From CAVQGM01 sp963712065 (GTDB lineage: Bacteria; Actinomycetota; Acidimicrobiia; Acidimicrobiales; Acidimicrobilacustridaceae): a stretch of DNA of 64,000 bases. Under the pieces are notes generated by a model. The model ran no database searches, was not told where the DNA came from, and saw only the letters and a list, made by a program, of their open reading frames with translations. Each line of letters opens with the position of its first letter. The first letter of the stretch is position 1. Made by a program: the position numbers and the translations under genes. This document shows positions 43,656 to 52,157 of this stretch, one piece after another. The stretch is from the NCBI GenBank assembly GCA_963712065.1, contig CAVQGM010000001.1:248001-312000 (forward strand). Reading direction: 5' to 3'.

Positions 43656-44180
43656 TCAGGCCGGGGTCGAACCGGCAGCGGCGCCGGTGCCCGCCGGTTG
43701 CCCCTCGACCACCAGCAGGTCGTCGACCGCGACCACGCCGGGCACGCCGCCGGCGGTGGCGACGAGCTCGACCCGCGCCGTCTCGTGGGGCACGGTGCCG
43801 ATCAGGGTGACGCGGCCGGAGGCGACCGCCACGTCGGGCTGGGGCAGGTGCCAGGTGCGCGGCGCGTGGGCCAGCTCGAACACGACCCGGTCGTCCAGCT
43901 CCTCGTCGGGCGGAGCCCCGCCGCCGATCGCGGCGCGCAGCCGGTCGCGCAGCTCTCGGCCCGGCCCCGGCGCGAACAGCAGGCCGGCGGCCACGCCGAC
44001 GAGCAGGGCGGCGACCCCCTTGAGGCCGAGGGCCTTCAACACGGTCCAGGCGAGCTTGAGCGGGAACGCGAAGATCCACAGCAGCACGTCGATCACGAAC
44101 GCGATGAGCGCCAGGATCAGCTTGAACGGGAGCAGCACCAGCCGCCACAGCGTCTCGAACACACCCTTGATGAAGTGCAC
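43656..44180 (-). CDS. BON-domain membrane protein
   Basis: A 174-residue protein. The N-terminal 75 residues carry two or three hydrophobic helices separated by Pro ('LPFKLILALIAFVIDVLLWIFAF', 'AALLVGVAAGLLFAPG'). A soluble C-terminal domain shows the BON pattern 'PDVAVASGRVTLIGTVPHETARVELVATAGGVPGVVAVDDLLVV'. BON domains bind membrane phospholipids or help stress tolerance. It lies between ffh and ftsY, where it is not a standard partner. Confidence 0.72.
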   Translation of the reverse strand: MHFIKGVFETLWRLVLLPFKLILALIAFVIDVLLWIFAFPLKLAWTVLKALGLKGVAALLVGVAAGLLFAPGPGRELRDRLRAAIGGGAPPDEELDDRVVFELAHAPRTWHLPQPDVAVASGRVTLIGTVPHETARVELVATAGGVPGVVAVDDLLVVEGQPAGTGAAAGSTPA

Positions 44181-44189
44181 GGGTTCCTC

Positions 44190-45399
44190 CTAGGAGAACA
44201 ACGCCTCGACGAACTCGTCGGCGTCGAAGGTGACGAGGTCGTCGACGCCCTCGCCGAGACCGACCAGCTTCACGGGGATGCCGAGCTGGTTCTGGATGGC
44301 GAACACGATGCCGCCCTTGGCGGACCCGTCGAGCTTGGTGAGCACCACGCCGGTGAGCTCGACCGCGTCGGTGAACTGCTGGGCCTGCACCAGGCCGTTC
44401 TGGCCGGTGGTGGCGTCGAGCACGAGGAGCACCTCGGTGACGGTGCCGGCGCCCTTCTCGGCGACCCGGCGGACCTTCCGGAGCTCGTCCATCAGGTTGA
44501 CCTTGGTGTGGAGCCGCCCGGCGGTGTCGGCCAGCACCACGTCGGCGCCACGGGCCGACGCGCTCTCGACGGCATCGAAGATCACCGCGCTCGGATCGCC
44601 GCCCTCGGCGCCCCGCACGATGTCGGCGCCGGCGCGCTCGGCCCACATCGTCAGCTGCTCGGCGGCGGCGGCACGGAACGTGTCGCCCGCGGCCATGAGC
44701 ACGTGGTGCCCCTCGTTGGCCTCACGGGCACCGAGCTTGCCGATGGTCGTGGTCTTGCCCACGCCGTTCACGCCGACGAACAGCCACACCGACGGCGCCT
44801 GCGCGGCGTAGGCGAGGTCGAGGTCGTAGCCCGACAGACGGGCCTTGAGCTCCTGCTTCAACGCGCCGAGGAGCTGCTCGCCGTCGCTGAGCCCCTCGGC
44901 GCTGCACCCGCTGGCGCAGGTGGTCGAGCAGCTCGGTGGTGGGCTCCACGCCGACGTCGGCGCGGATGAGCGCCTCCTCGAGCTCGTCCCAGGTGTCCTC
45001 GTCGATCTGGCTGCGGCCGACGATCGACCCCACGTAGCCCGACAGCAGGCTGCGGGCCTTCGTGAGTCGGTCGCGGAAGCGCGGCTTGACCGGCGCTTCG
45101 GCGACGATGGCCTCGGCTTCGGCGACGATCGCCTCGGCTTCGGCCGGGGCGACCGCCTCCTCGACGGCCTGCTGCAGCGCCTCGTCGACCTCGACGGTCT
45201 CGGCGCTCTCCTCGGCCTCGACCGCGGCGTCGACCTCGGCCCGCTTGCGCTCCTCGAGATCCTCGAGCACCGACGGCGGCACCCGAGGGGCCTCCGGCCC
45301 CGGCTCGAGCAGCACCGAGCGACGTCGACGGGTGGCGACGACCACGGCACCTGCGGTCAGCACGACCACCAGCAGCACGACGAGCAGCACGATCTCCAT
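44190..45399 (-). CDS. ftsY: SRP receptor FtsY, frameshifted
   Basis: FtsY is the membrane receptor for ribosome-SRP complexes. The N-terminus has a TM anchor ('MEIVLLVVLLVVVLTAGAVVVATRRRR') and an acidic A domain. The NG domain begins 'FRDRLTKARSLLSGYVGSI'. After 'LLDHLRQRVQ' the frame is lost, and the rest ('AEGLSDGEQLLGALKQEL', 'VGVNGVGKTTTIGKL', 'AAGDTFRAAAAEQL', 'ADTAGRLHTKVNLMDEL', 'TKLDGSAKGGIVF') continues in another frame. One extra base at 44901 accounts for it. FtsY is essential in nearly all bacteria, so the break is most likely a sequence error. Confidence 0.9.
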
Positions 45400-45471
45400 T
45401 GCCGCGGCAGCCTAGTGGCCCTCGGTCCCGCCCCTTCACGGCCACCGGCGGGGGACGGAGCCCGAAACCGA

Positions 45472-45501
45472 CTCGGGCGCACCCCGAAGGGTGCGCCCGA
45501 G
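45472..45501 (-). terminator. Strong hairpin terminator after htrA
   Basis: A perfect 13-bp stem (CTCGGGCGCACCC / GGGTGCGCCCGAG) with a 4-base loop lies 38 bases beyond the htrA stop and ahead of ftsY on the same strand. On the minus strand it is followed by TCGGTTTCGG, only weakly T-rich. Confidence 0.65.
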
Positions 45502-45538
45502 CGGGCTGGGAGCCTGGGCCGCGGGTGCGGCCGGGGGG

Positions 45539-46750
45539 TCAGTTGCCGGCGGTGCCCAGGGCGACCTCGACGGTGACCGTCCGGCCGTCCCGCAGGATCT
45601 GGAGCTCGACCCGGTCGCCGGGGCTGTAGGTCCCGATCCGGCCGGCCAGCTCGGTGAAGTTGCGCACCGGGTCGCCGTCGACGGCCACGATCTCGTCGCC
45701 GACCTCGATGCCGGCCTCGTCGGCGGCGCTGCCCGAGGTCACCTGGCCGATGTGGGCGCCGACGGTGTCGGTCTCCTCGTCCTCCGACGTGGCCACCCCG
45801 AGCTGCGGTCGGGCCAGGGACTCGCCGTTGACGATCTTGTCGGCCACGGCCTTGGCGGTGCGGATGGGGATGGCGAACCCGACCCCGCTGTTCTCACCCG
45901 TCTGGCTGAAGATCGCCGTGTTCATGGCGAACACCTCGCCCGACCGGTTGACGAGCGCCCCACCCGAGTTGCCCGGGTTGATGGGAGCGTCGGTCTGGAT
46001 CATGTTCACCGTCACGCCGAGCTCGTTCGGCACGCCCCGGTCGAGGGCGCTCACGATGCCGGCGGTGACGGTCTGCTCGAGGCCGAACGGGCTGCCGATG
46101 GCGACGGCGGTCTGGCCCACGCGGGGCTCGCTGCCCGAGAGCCGGGCGACGGGGAGGTCGCCGTCCGGGTCGATCTGCACGACGGCCACGTCGGTGCTGG
46201 TGTCGGCACCGAGGACCTCACCTTCGTAGGTGGCGCCGTCGGCCAGGCGCACCTGCACCTGCGACGAACCACCGACGACGTGGGCGTTGGTCATGATCAG
46301 GCCCGACGGGTCGTAGATGAAGCCGGAGCCGAGACCGCTCTGGGTCTGGATGAGCACGACGGCAGGGCCGACGGCCTCGGCCACCGCGGCGATGGGCTCG
46401 TCCCCGTCGGTCTCGACCGTGGGCGTGGGCCCGGTCGGCAGCGAGGCCGGCGTGGTGGCCACGTCGGCGGTCGACGCGGTGGTCGACGCCTGCTCGTCGT
46501 CGACGAGCGTGGCCGCGCCGTAGCCGGCACCGAGGAGGCCGACGACGGCGAGGAGCGCGAGCGCCACTCGCCACCCACCCCCGCGCCTGGGGGAGGAGGA
46601 GGGAGGTGAGGGAGGGGGCGGGGGCGGTGGCGTCGGCGCCCCGTACGTCCACTGCGAGGTGGGCGTGTCGGGGGCGGCGAAGGGTGGGGTGGGGCTGTCG
46701 TCCCGCGTGGGCGGGGTGGAGGGGGGTTCGCTGTTCCAGGTCGCGGTCAT
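45539..46750 (-). CDS. HtrA/DegP-like trypsin-type serine protease with PDZ domain
   Basis: A 403-residue membrane-tethered envelope protease. A Pro-rich cytoplasmic N-terminus (about 60 residues) and one TM ('VALALLAVVGLLGAGYGAATLV') precede the protease domain, with the triad in 'MTNAHVVGG' (His), 'TSTDVAVVQID' (Asp) and 'APINPGNSGGALV' (Ser). A C-terminal PDZ follows ('GSAADEAGIEVGDEIVAVDGDPV'). It would degrade or refold damaged extracytoplasmic proteins. It lies directly downstream of a sensor kinase/regulator pair with the same orientation, the layout of MprAB-PepD in mycobacteria. Confidence 0.9.
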   Translation of the reverse strand: MTATWNSEPPSTPPTRDDSPTPPFAAPDTPTSQWTYGAPTPPPPPPPSPPSSSPRRGGGWRVALALLAVVGLLGAGYGAATLVDDEQASTTASTADVATTPASLPTGPTPTVETDGDEPIAAVAEAVGPAVVLIQTQSGLGSGFIYDPSGLIMTNAHVVGGSSQVQVRLADGATYEGEVLGADTSTDVAVVQIDPDGDLPVARLSGSEPRVGQTAVAIGSPFGLEQTVTAGIVSALDRGVPNELGVTVNMIQTDAPINPGNSGGALVNRSGEVFAMNTAIFSQTGENSGVGFAIPIRTAKAVADKIVNGESLARPQLGVATSEDEETDTVGAHIGQVTSGSAADEAGIEVGDEIVAVDGDPVRNFTELAGRIGTYSPGDRVELQILRDGRTVTVEVALGTAGN

Positions 46751-46821
46751 CGTCGTGTGGTGGTTCCCGTCCGTACCGGAGGCCTGCGCTCCGGGCTGAC
46801 CAGGACGCTACGGATGACCGG

Positions 46822-48111
46822 CTAAAGCGGCGGTAAGCGCGACGACACCGCGGTGGGCGGGTCGTCGGTGGTGGCATCGGCGTCGCCGTGCGTGCCGGCG
46901 GCCGGGGTGGTCGGCGCCCCCGGTCGGCCGACCACCGGCTCGGCCACCGCCGGGACCCACAGCGCGAACGCGGCGCCGCGGCCCTCCTCGGACACGAGCC
47001 GCACCTCACCGCCGTGGGCTTCGGCGATCTGGCGGACGATGGTGAGGCCGAGCCCGCTGCGCCCGGCACCGGCACCGGCCGTCGCGTCGCCGCGGTAGAA
47101 GCGCTGGAACACGCGCTCGTGGTCGGTGGCGGGGATGCCGGGGCCCTGGTCCTCGACCGCCATCCAGACCCAGGCCTCGTGGCGACCGGCGCTCACGCGG
47201 ATGGACGTGCCCGCGGCGCTGACGCGGATGGCGTTGGCCAGCAGGTTGCCGAGCGCCTGACGGAGGGCGAGTCGATCGCCGACGACCCACAGCCCCGACG
47301 GGGCCACCGCCTCGAGGGTGAGGCCCTGCTCGCGGGCGGGCACTTCGAACTCGTCGACCGCCTCCCCCACGACGTCGGCCACGTCGAGCGTGGTCGACTC
47401 GAGCGACAGACTGCCCTTGCGGGCGTAGACGAGGAGGTCGTCGACCAGGCGACCCATGCGGTCGGTCGACTTCTGCACGACCTCGGCGGTGTGCCGGAGG
47501 TCGTCGACGCTCGCATCGGGGTCGGAGAGGGTGACGTCGAGGTTGGTGCGGATCACCGCGAGGGGGTTGCGCAGCTCGTGCGACGCCTCGTGGATGAACT
47601 GACGCTGGCTCTCGAAGGCACCGTCGAGGCGCCCCAACATGGCATCGAAGGTGTCGGCCAGTTGCCGGAGCTCGTCGTCGGGTCCGCCGAGGTCGATGCG
47701 GCGACTCAGGTCGGTGGCCTGGATGTCACGGGCGACCTCGGTGATGCGCCCGATCGGCTTGAGCACGCGTCCGGCCACCAACCACCCCACGCCGAAGCTG
47801 GCGACGAACAGCACGGTCAGCGATCCGAACGTGTAGCGGCGGAGCGTGTCGAGGGTCTTCTGGTTGACCACCTGCTCGATGGTCTGGAAGTCCTGTCGCT
47901 GCACGACGAAGCCGCCGGGGACGGGCTGCTGGACGTACCGCGTGTAGACGGTGTCGTCGAGCGAGCGCGAGATGCCCCAGTAGATGGCGCCCACGACCAC
48001 GGTCGCCAGGCCGAACAGCATGACCGTGTAGAGCAGCGCGATCCGGAACCGGATCGAGCCCATCCACGGCGGGAACCGGCTGCCGGCTCGCACCGAGCGG
48101 GACTCGGTCAC
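46822..48111 (-). CDS. Two-component sensor histidine kinase
   Basis: A 429-residue HisKA-type kinase. TM1 ('FRIALLYTVMLFGLATVVVGAIYWG'), a short periplasmic loop of about 60 residues and TM2 ('GSLTVLFVASFGVGWLVAG') precede a HAMP domain, the H-box 'FIHEASHELRNPLAVI' and the ATPase motifs 'LGNLLANAIRVSAAG', 'VEDQGPGIPA' and 'GRSGLGLTIVRQIAEAHGG'. N-box Asn and G-boxes are intact. The C-terminal 45 residues are disordered. The GTG start overlaps the regulator stop (GTGA). The MprB-like position next to htrA suggests envelope-stress sensing (inference). Confidence 0.9.
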   Translation of the reverse strand: MTESRSVRAGSRFPPWMGSIRFRIALLYTVMLFGLATVVVGAIYWGISRSLDDTVYTRYVQQPVPGGFVVQRQDFQTIEQVVNQKTLDTLRRYTFGSLTVLFVASFGVGWLVAGRVLKPIGRITEVARDIQATDLSRRIDLGGPDDELRQLADTFDAMLGRLDGAFESQRQFIHEASHELRNPLAVIRTNLDVTLSDPDASVDDLRHTAEVVQKSTDRMGRLVDDLLVYARKGSLSLESTTLDVADVVGEAVDEFEVPAREQGLTLEAVAPSGLWVVGDRLALRQALGNLLANAIRVSAAGTSIRVSAGRHEAWVWMAVEDQGPGIPATDHERVFQRFYRGDATAGAGAGRSGLGLTIVRQIAEAHGGEVRLVSEEGRGAAFALWVPAVAEPVVGRPGAPTTPAAGTHGDADATTDDPPTAVSSRLPPL

Positions 48112-48854
48112 GCCTCTCCCCCGTCGCCGTCCCCGTCGCCGTCTCCGTCGTCGTCCCCGTCGTCGCCACCGGGGACGGCGTCGAGCAGGCGGTAGCCCCG
48201 GCCGATGACCGTCTCGATCAGCTGGGGCTCGTCGCCGATGGTGAGCTTGCGGCGGAGCGTCCCGACCGTCACCCGCACCGTGTTGGTGAACGGGTCGGCG
48301 TGCTCGTCCCACACGTGCTCGAGCAGGTTCTCCTGCGACAAGACCTCGCCGGCGTGGGCCATGAAGTAGCGGAGGAGGGCGAACTCCTTGGCGGTGAGAT
48401 CGAGGGCGCGCCCCTCGCGCGTGGCCACGTGACGCACGTCGTCGAGCTCGACCCCCGACACCTGGAACCGCGACGACGCCGCCGACGTGTCGCGCCGCAG
48501 CAGCGACCGGACGCGGGCGGCCAGCTCGGCGAAGGCGAACGGCTTGACCAGGTAGTCGTCGGCGCCGTCGTCCAGCCCGGCGACGCGGTCCTCGAGCGCG
48601 TCGCGGGCGGTGAGCATCAGCACGCGGGGCTGAGGGTCGAGATCGGGGTCGGCACGCAGACGGCGACACACCTCACGACCGTCGATGCCGGGCATGGTGA
48701 TGTCGAGGCACACCAGGTCGTAGGGCGTGAGCGACGCCTTGTCGAGCGCGTCGACCCCGTCGTTGGCGACGTCGACGGCATAGCCCTCGCGCCGCAGACC
48801 CCGGGCGACGGCATCGGCCAGATCGACCTCGTCATCGACGACGAGCACACGCAC
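48108..48854 (-). CDS. OmpR-family response regulator
   Basis: A 248-residue regulator. The receiver domain shows 'VLVVDDEVDLADAVARGL', phospho-acceptor Asp in 'VCLDITMPGIDG', Thr in 'MLTAR' and Lys in 'DDYLVKPFAFAEL'. A winged-helix DNA-binding domain follows ('LTAKEFALLRYFMAHAGEVLSQENLLEHVW', 'RVTVGTLRRKL', 'IETVIGRGYRL'). A C-terminal Gly/Asp repeat ends the protein. The GTG at 48854 is preferred because TACCGT (48862-48867, minus) ends 7 bases before it. It heads the regulator-kinase-htrA operon. Confidence 0.9.
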   Translation of the reverse strand: MRVLVVDDEVDLADAVARGLRREGYAVDVANDGVDALDKASLTPYDLVCLDITMPGIDGREVCRRLRADPDLDPQPRVLMLTARDALEDRVAGLDDGADDYLVKPFAFAELAARVRSLLRRDTSAASSRFQVSGVELDDVRHVATREGRALDLTAKEFALLRYFMAHAGEVLSQENLLEHVWDEHADPFTNTVRVTVGTLRRKLTIGDEPQLIETVIGRGYRLLDAVPGGDDGDDDGDGDGDGDGGEA

Positions 48855-48943
48855 GTCGCGAACGGTACCGCCGGGCACGGGAGGCGCGGGGACCACCCAC
48901 GGTGCGCAGCGGGCCGGCGCGATCCGAGATGGCGGCCTTTATG

Positions 48944-48972
48944 TTGACCTTCGCCGACCCGTGCTCCACTCT
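48944..48972 (+). promoter_or_regulatory. Promoter of the moxR operon
   Basis: TTGACC (48944-48949) and CACTCT (48967-48972) are 17 bases apart, the clearest -35/-10 pair in the window. The leader is about 45 bases and carries GAGGAG before the ATG at 49026. Confidence 0.5.
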
Positions 48973-49025
48973 GCGCCGAGGTGGCGCCGACCGCCCCCAT
49001 CGCCCGTTCCCGAGGAGACCACCGC

Positions 49026-50159
49026 ATGGCCGACGCCGCGGACACCACCCCCCAGACCCCCGAGGCCGACCTGCTCGAGCACGCCCTGTTCGAGATCAAG
49101 AAGGTCATCGTGGGCCAGGACCGGGCCGTCGAGCGCCTGTTCGTGAGTCTGCTCGCCCGGGGCCACTGCCTCCTCGAAGGCGTGCCCGGCCTTGCCAAGA
49201 CCCTCGCCGTCGAGACCCTCGCCACCGTGGTCGGCGGCTCGTTCACCCGACTCCAGTTCACCCCCGACCTGCTGCCCGCCGACCTCGTGGGCACTCGCAT
49301 CTTCCGGGCCTCCACCGAGACGTTCGACATCGAGTGGGGTCCCGTCTTCGCCAACTTCGTGCTGGCCGACGAGATCAACCGTGCACCGGCCAAGGTCCAG
49401 TCGGCACTGCTCGAGGTCATGGCCGAGCACCAGGTGTCGGTCGGCGGCCAGACCCGTTCGGTGCCCGAGCCCTTCCTCGTGCTCGCGACCCAGAACCCCA
49501 TCGAGCAGGAGGGCGTGTACCCGCTCCCCGAGGCCCAACGCGACCGGTTCCTGATGAAGATCGTCCTCGGCTACCCGTCGCCCGCCGAGGAGCTCGAGAT
49601 CGTGCACCGCATGGGCGTGAACCCGCCGCACGCCGAGCAGGTCCTGTCGCTCGGCGACCTGGTGCGGCTGCAGCGGGCGGCCGACGCCGTCTACGTCGAC
49701 CACGGGGTGGTCGACTACGCCGTCAACCTCGTGCTCGCCACCCGTGAGCCGGCAAACCACGGGCTTCCGGAGCTCACCGAGCTCGTGGCCTACGGCGCCA
49801 GCCCCCGAGCCAGCCTCGGCCTCGTCGCCGGGGGTCGTGCCCTCGCGCTGCTGCGGGGCCGCAGCTACGTGCTCCCCCAGGACGTGTTCGACGTGGCCCC
49901 CGACATCCTCCGCCACCGCCTGGTGCTCTCGTACGAGGCGCTGGCCCAGGGCCTCTCGGTCGACCACGTGCTCGCCCGCCTGCTCAGCACGGTGCCGGCG
50001 CCCCGCCTGGCTCCGTCCCAGGACCCCTCGGCACAGGCCGCGGCCCCTGCCGCCCAGGCTCCCCCGCCGCCGCCGGCGGTGCCGCCCACCCCGCCGCCGG
50101 CCGGCACCGCCGGCGGCAACGGTCCCGGCACCTCGCCGTGGGCCCGGCCCTCGCCGTGA
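49026..50159 (+). CDS. MoxR family AAA+ ATPase
   Basis: A 377-residue chaperone-like ATPase. The core is complete: 'VIVGQDRAVERLFVSLLARGHCLLEGVPGLAKT' (Walker A as GVPGLAKT), 'VLADEINRAPAKVQSALLEVM' (Walker B), 'ATQNPIEQEGVYPLPEAQRDRFLM' and a sensor-2 helix bundle. The last 60 residues are Pro/Ala-rich and probably disordered. MoxR proteins work with DUF58 and VWA partners, encoded next, to activate or insert cofactors into target complexes. The ATG at 49026 has GAGGAG upstream; the longer frame from 48981 looks non-coding. Confidence 0.92.
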   Translation: MADAADTTPQTPEADLLEHALFEIKKVIVGQDRAVERLFVSLLARGHCLLEGVPGLAKTLAVETLATVVGGSFTRLQFTPDLLPADLVGTRIFRASTETFDIEWGPVFANFVLADEINRAPAKVQSALLEVMAEHQVSVGGQTRSVPEPFLVLATQNPIEQEGVYPLPEAQRDRFLMKIVLGYPSPAEELEIVHRMGVNPPHAEQVLSLGDLVRLQRAADAVYVDHGVVDYAVNLVLATREPANHGLPELTELVAYGASPRASLGLVAGGRALALLRGRSYVLPQDVFDVAPDILRHRLVLSYEALAQGLSVDHVLARLLSTVPAPRLAPSQDPSAQAAAPAAQAPPPPPAVPPTPPPAGTAGGNGPGTSPWARPSP

Positions 50160-51112
50160 CCGCCAACCGGGCCCTCCTCGGCTCCGTCAACCACCCACCC
50201 CGACTCGCCCAGGGCAGCGCCGCCGAGGTGCTGCGCCGGCTCGAGCTCACCGTCACCCGGCGGCTCGACGGCATGTTGCAGGGCGACTACCGCGGTCTCG
50301 TGCCCGGCCACGGCAGCGAGCCCGGCGAGGCGCGCGAGTACCAGGCCGGTGACGACGTCCGCCGCATCGACTGGAACGTGACCGCCCGCTCGCTCGTCCC
50401 CCACGTCCGGGAGTCGATCGCCGACCGCGAGCTCGAGACGTGGGCCCTCGTCGACGTCTCGGCCAGCCTCGACTTCGGCACCGCCGAGTGCGAGAAGCGC
50501 GACCTCGCCCTGGCGGCGGTGGCCGCCCTCGGGTTCCTCACCTCCCGCACCGGCAACCGCATGGGCACGGTGATCCTGGAGGGTGAGCACACGGCCATCG
50601 TCCCGGCTCGCACCGGGCGCGTCCACCTGCAGGCCCTGCTCCACCGGGTGCTGCTCGCCGCCCGTGACGAGCACCCGGGCGTGAGCGACCTCGAGCTCGG
50701 GCTCCGCAAGCTCGGCGGCACCATGCCGCGCCGCGGCCTCGCCGTGGTCGTGTCCGACTTCATCGCCCCTGGCGCGTGGGAGAAGCCGCTGCGAGTGCTG
50801 TCGTCGCGCCACGAGACGCTCGCCGTCGAGGTGCTCGACCCGCGTGAGCTCACCCTTCCCGACGTCGGCGTCATCGACGTCGTCGACCCCGAGACCGGTG
50901 CCCGCCTCGAGGTGCCCACCGGCAGCGAGCAGGTCCGCAACCGCTACGCCGAGGCCGCTGCCGCCCAACGGGCCGACATCGCCGCCCGGATCCGGGCCGC
51001 CGGCGCCGACCACCTCCGGCTCCGCACCGATCGCGACTGGCTGCTCGACCTCGTCCGCTTCGTCGGCTGGCGACGTGAGCGCATCGACGCCCTGGCGAGG
51101 TCCCGCGCATGA
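50156..51112 (+). CDS. DUF58 domain protein (MoxR partner)
   Basis: A 318-residue protein with the DUF58 signature 'GDYRGLVPGHGSEPGEAREYQAGDDVRRIDWNVTARS' followed by a VWA-like fold ('ALVDVSASLDFG' with a MIDAS-like DxSxS, 'LAVVVSDF'). The GTG at 50156 overlaps the moxR stop (GTGA). No TM helices are evident, so it is probably a cytoplasmic adaptor between MoxR and its client. Confidence 0.88.
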   Translation: MTANRALLGSVNHPPRLAQGSAAEVLRRLELTVTRRLDGMLQGDYRGLVPGHGSEPGEAREYQAGDDVRRIDWNVTARSLVPHVRESIADRELETWALVDVSASLDFGTAECEKRDLALAAVAALGFLTSRTGNRMGTVILEGEHTAIVPARTGRVHLQALLHRVLLAARDEHPGVSDLELGLRKLGGTMPRRGLAVVVSDFIAPGAWEKPLRVLSSRHETLAVEVLDPRELTLPDVGVIDVVDPETGARLEVPTGSEQVRNRYAEAAAAQRADIAARIRAAGADHLRLRTDRDWLLDLVRFVGWRRERIDALARSRA

Positions 51113-52062
51113 GCTTCCTCGAACCCGTCCGCCTCTGGCTGCTGCTCGGCCTCGTGGCGTTGTCGGTCGGCTACGTCGTCCTGCAGTGGCGCCGTCGCAC
51201 CTACGCCGTGCGGTTCACCAACGTCGACCTGCTGGCCAGCGTCGCTCCCAAGCGACCCGGCTGGCGTCGCCACGTTCCCGCCGTGGTCTACCTGCTCGCT
51301 CTCGGCGCGCTGATCCTCGGCTTCGCCCGGCCCACGCGCGACGAGCGGGTGCCGCGCGAGCGGGCCACGATCATCATGGCCATCGACACCTCGCTCTCGA
51401 TGCAGGCCACCGACGTCGCCCCCGACCGGTTGCAGGCCGCCCAGGCCGCGGCCGACAAGTTCCTCGACGAGGTGCCACCGAAGATCAACGTCGGCCTCGT
51501 CACCTTCAACGGCAACGCCGCCCTGCGGGTGCCGCCGACCACCGACCGAGACGCCGTCCGCGCCGTCATCGCCGACCTCGAGCTCGGCGAGCGCACGGCG
51601 ATCGGCGAGGCGATCTTCACGAGCCTCGACGCCATCGCCTCCGTGCCCGCCGACGACCAGGCCACACCGGCCCCGGCCCGCATCGTGCTGATGTCCGACG
51701 GCACCACCACCGAGGGCCGCTCGAACGAGTCGGCCTCCGAGGCCGCCGCCGAGGCCGGGGTGCCGGTGTCGACCATCGCCTTCGGCACCGACGCCGGCAC
51801 CATCCGGGTGCCCGAGGAGCCGGTACCGATCCCGGTGCCCGTCGACCGTCCCGCGCTGCAGGCCATCGCCAGCGCCACCGACGGGCAGTTCTACGAGGCC
51901 GCGACCCAGGCCCAGCTCACCGACGTCTACGAGAACATCGGCTCGTCGGTCGGGTTCACCACCGAGCCCCGCGAGATCAGCACCTGGTTCATCGGTGGGG
52001 CGCTGCTCCTCCTGCTCGTCGGCGGTGGCCTCTCCCTCGCCTGGTTCAGCCGGCTGCCCTAG
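51109..52062 (+). CDS. VWA-domain membrane protein (BatA-like)
   Basis: A 317-residue protein with two N-terminal TM helices ('VRLWLLLGLVALSVGYVVLQW', 'VVYLLALGALILGFARP'), a periplasm-facing or cytosolic VWA domain with the MIDAS motif DTSLSMQATD, Thr/Asp residues in 'GERTAIGEAI' and 'VLMSDGTTTEG', and a C-terminal TM ('WFIGGALLLLLVGGGLSLAWF'). It is coupled to DUF58 by ATGA. The operon ends here; the TPR and second VWA proteins seen in longer Bat operons are missing. Confidence 0.88.
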   Translation: MSFLEPVRLWLLLGLVALSVGYVVLQWRRRTYAVRFTNVDLLASVAPKRPGWRRHVPAVVYLLALGALILGFARPTRDERVPRERATIIMAIDTSLSMQATDVAPDRLQAAQAAADKFLDEVPPKINVGLVTFNGNAALRVPPTTDRDAVRAVIADLELGERTAIGEAIFTSLDAIASVPADDQATPAPARIVLMSDGTTTEGRSNESASEAAAEAGVPVSTIAFGTDAGTIRVPEEPVPIPVPVDRPALQAIASATDGQFYEAATQAQLTDVYENIGSSVGFTTEPREISTWFIGGALLLLLVGGGLSLAWFSRLP

Positions 52063-52069
52063 AACCCTT

Positions 52070-52122
52070 CGAACCGGTTGCCGGATGCGGGACCGGGGAC
52101 GGCGAGAGCCGCAACCAGTTGG
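52070..52122. repeat. 53-bp palindromic repeat, diverged copy 3
   Basis: CGAACCGGTTGC (52070-52081) and GCAACCAGTTGG (52111-52122) flank a 29-base centre, the same dimensions as the two copies at 11990 and 12054 but with more substitutions. It lies just after the VWA gene and before the convergent end of menB, followed by G-rich runs. Confidence 0.6.
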
Positions 52123-52157
52123 GGGGGGTCAGTTCGGGGGGCCAGTTTCGGGGGGGG

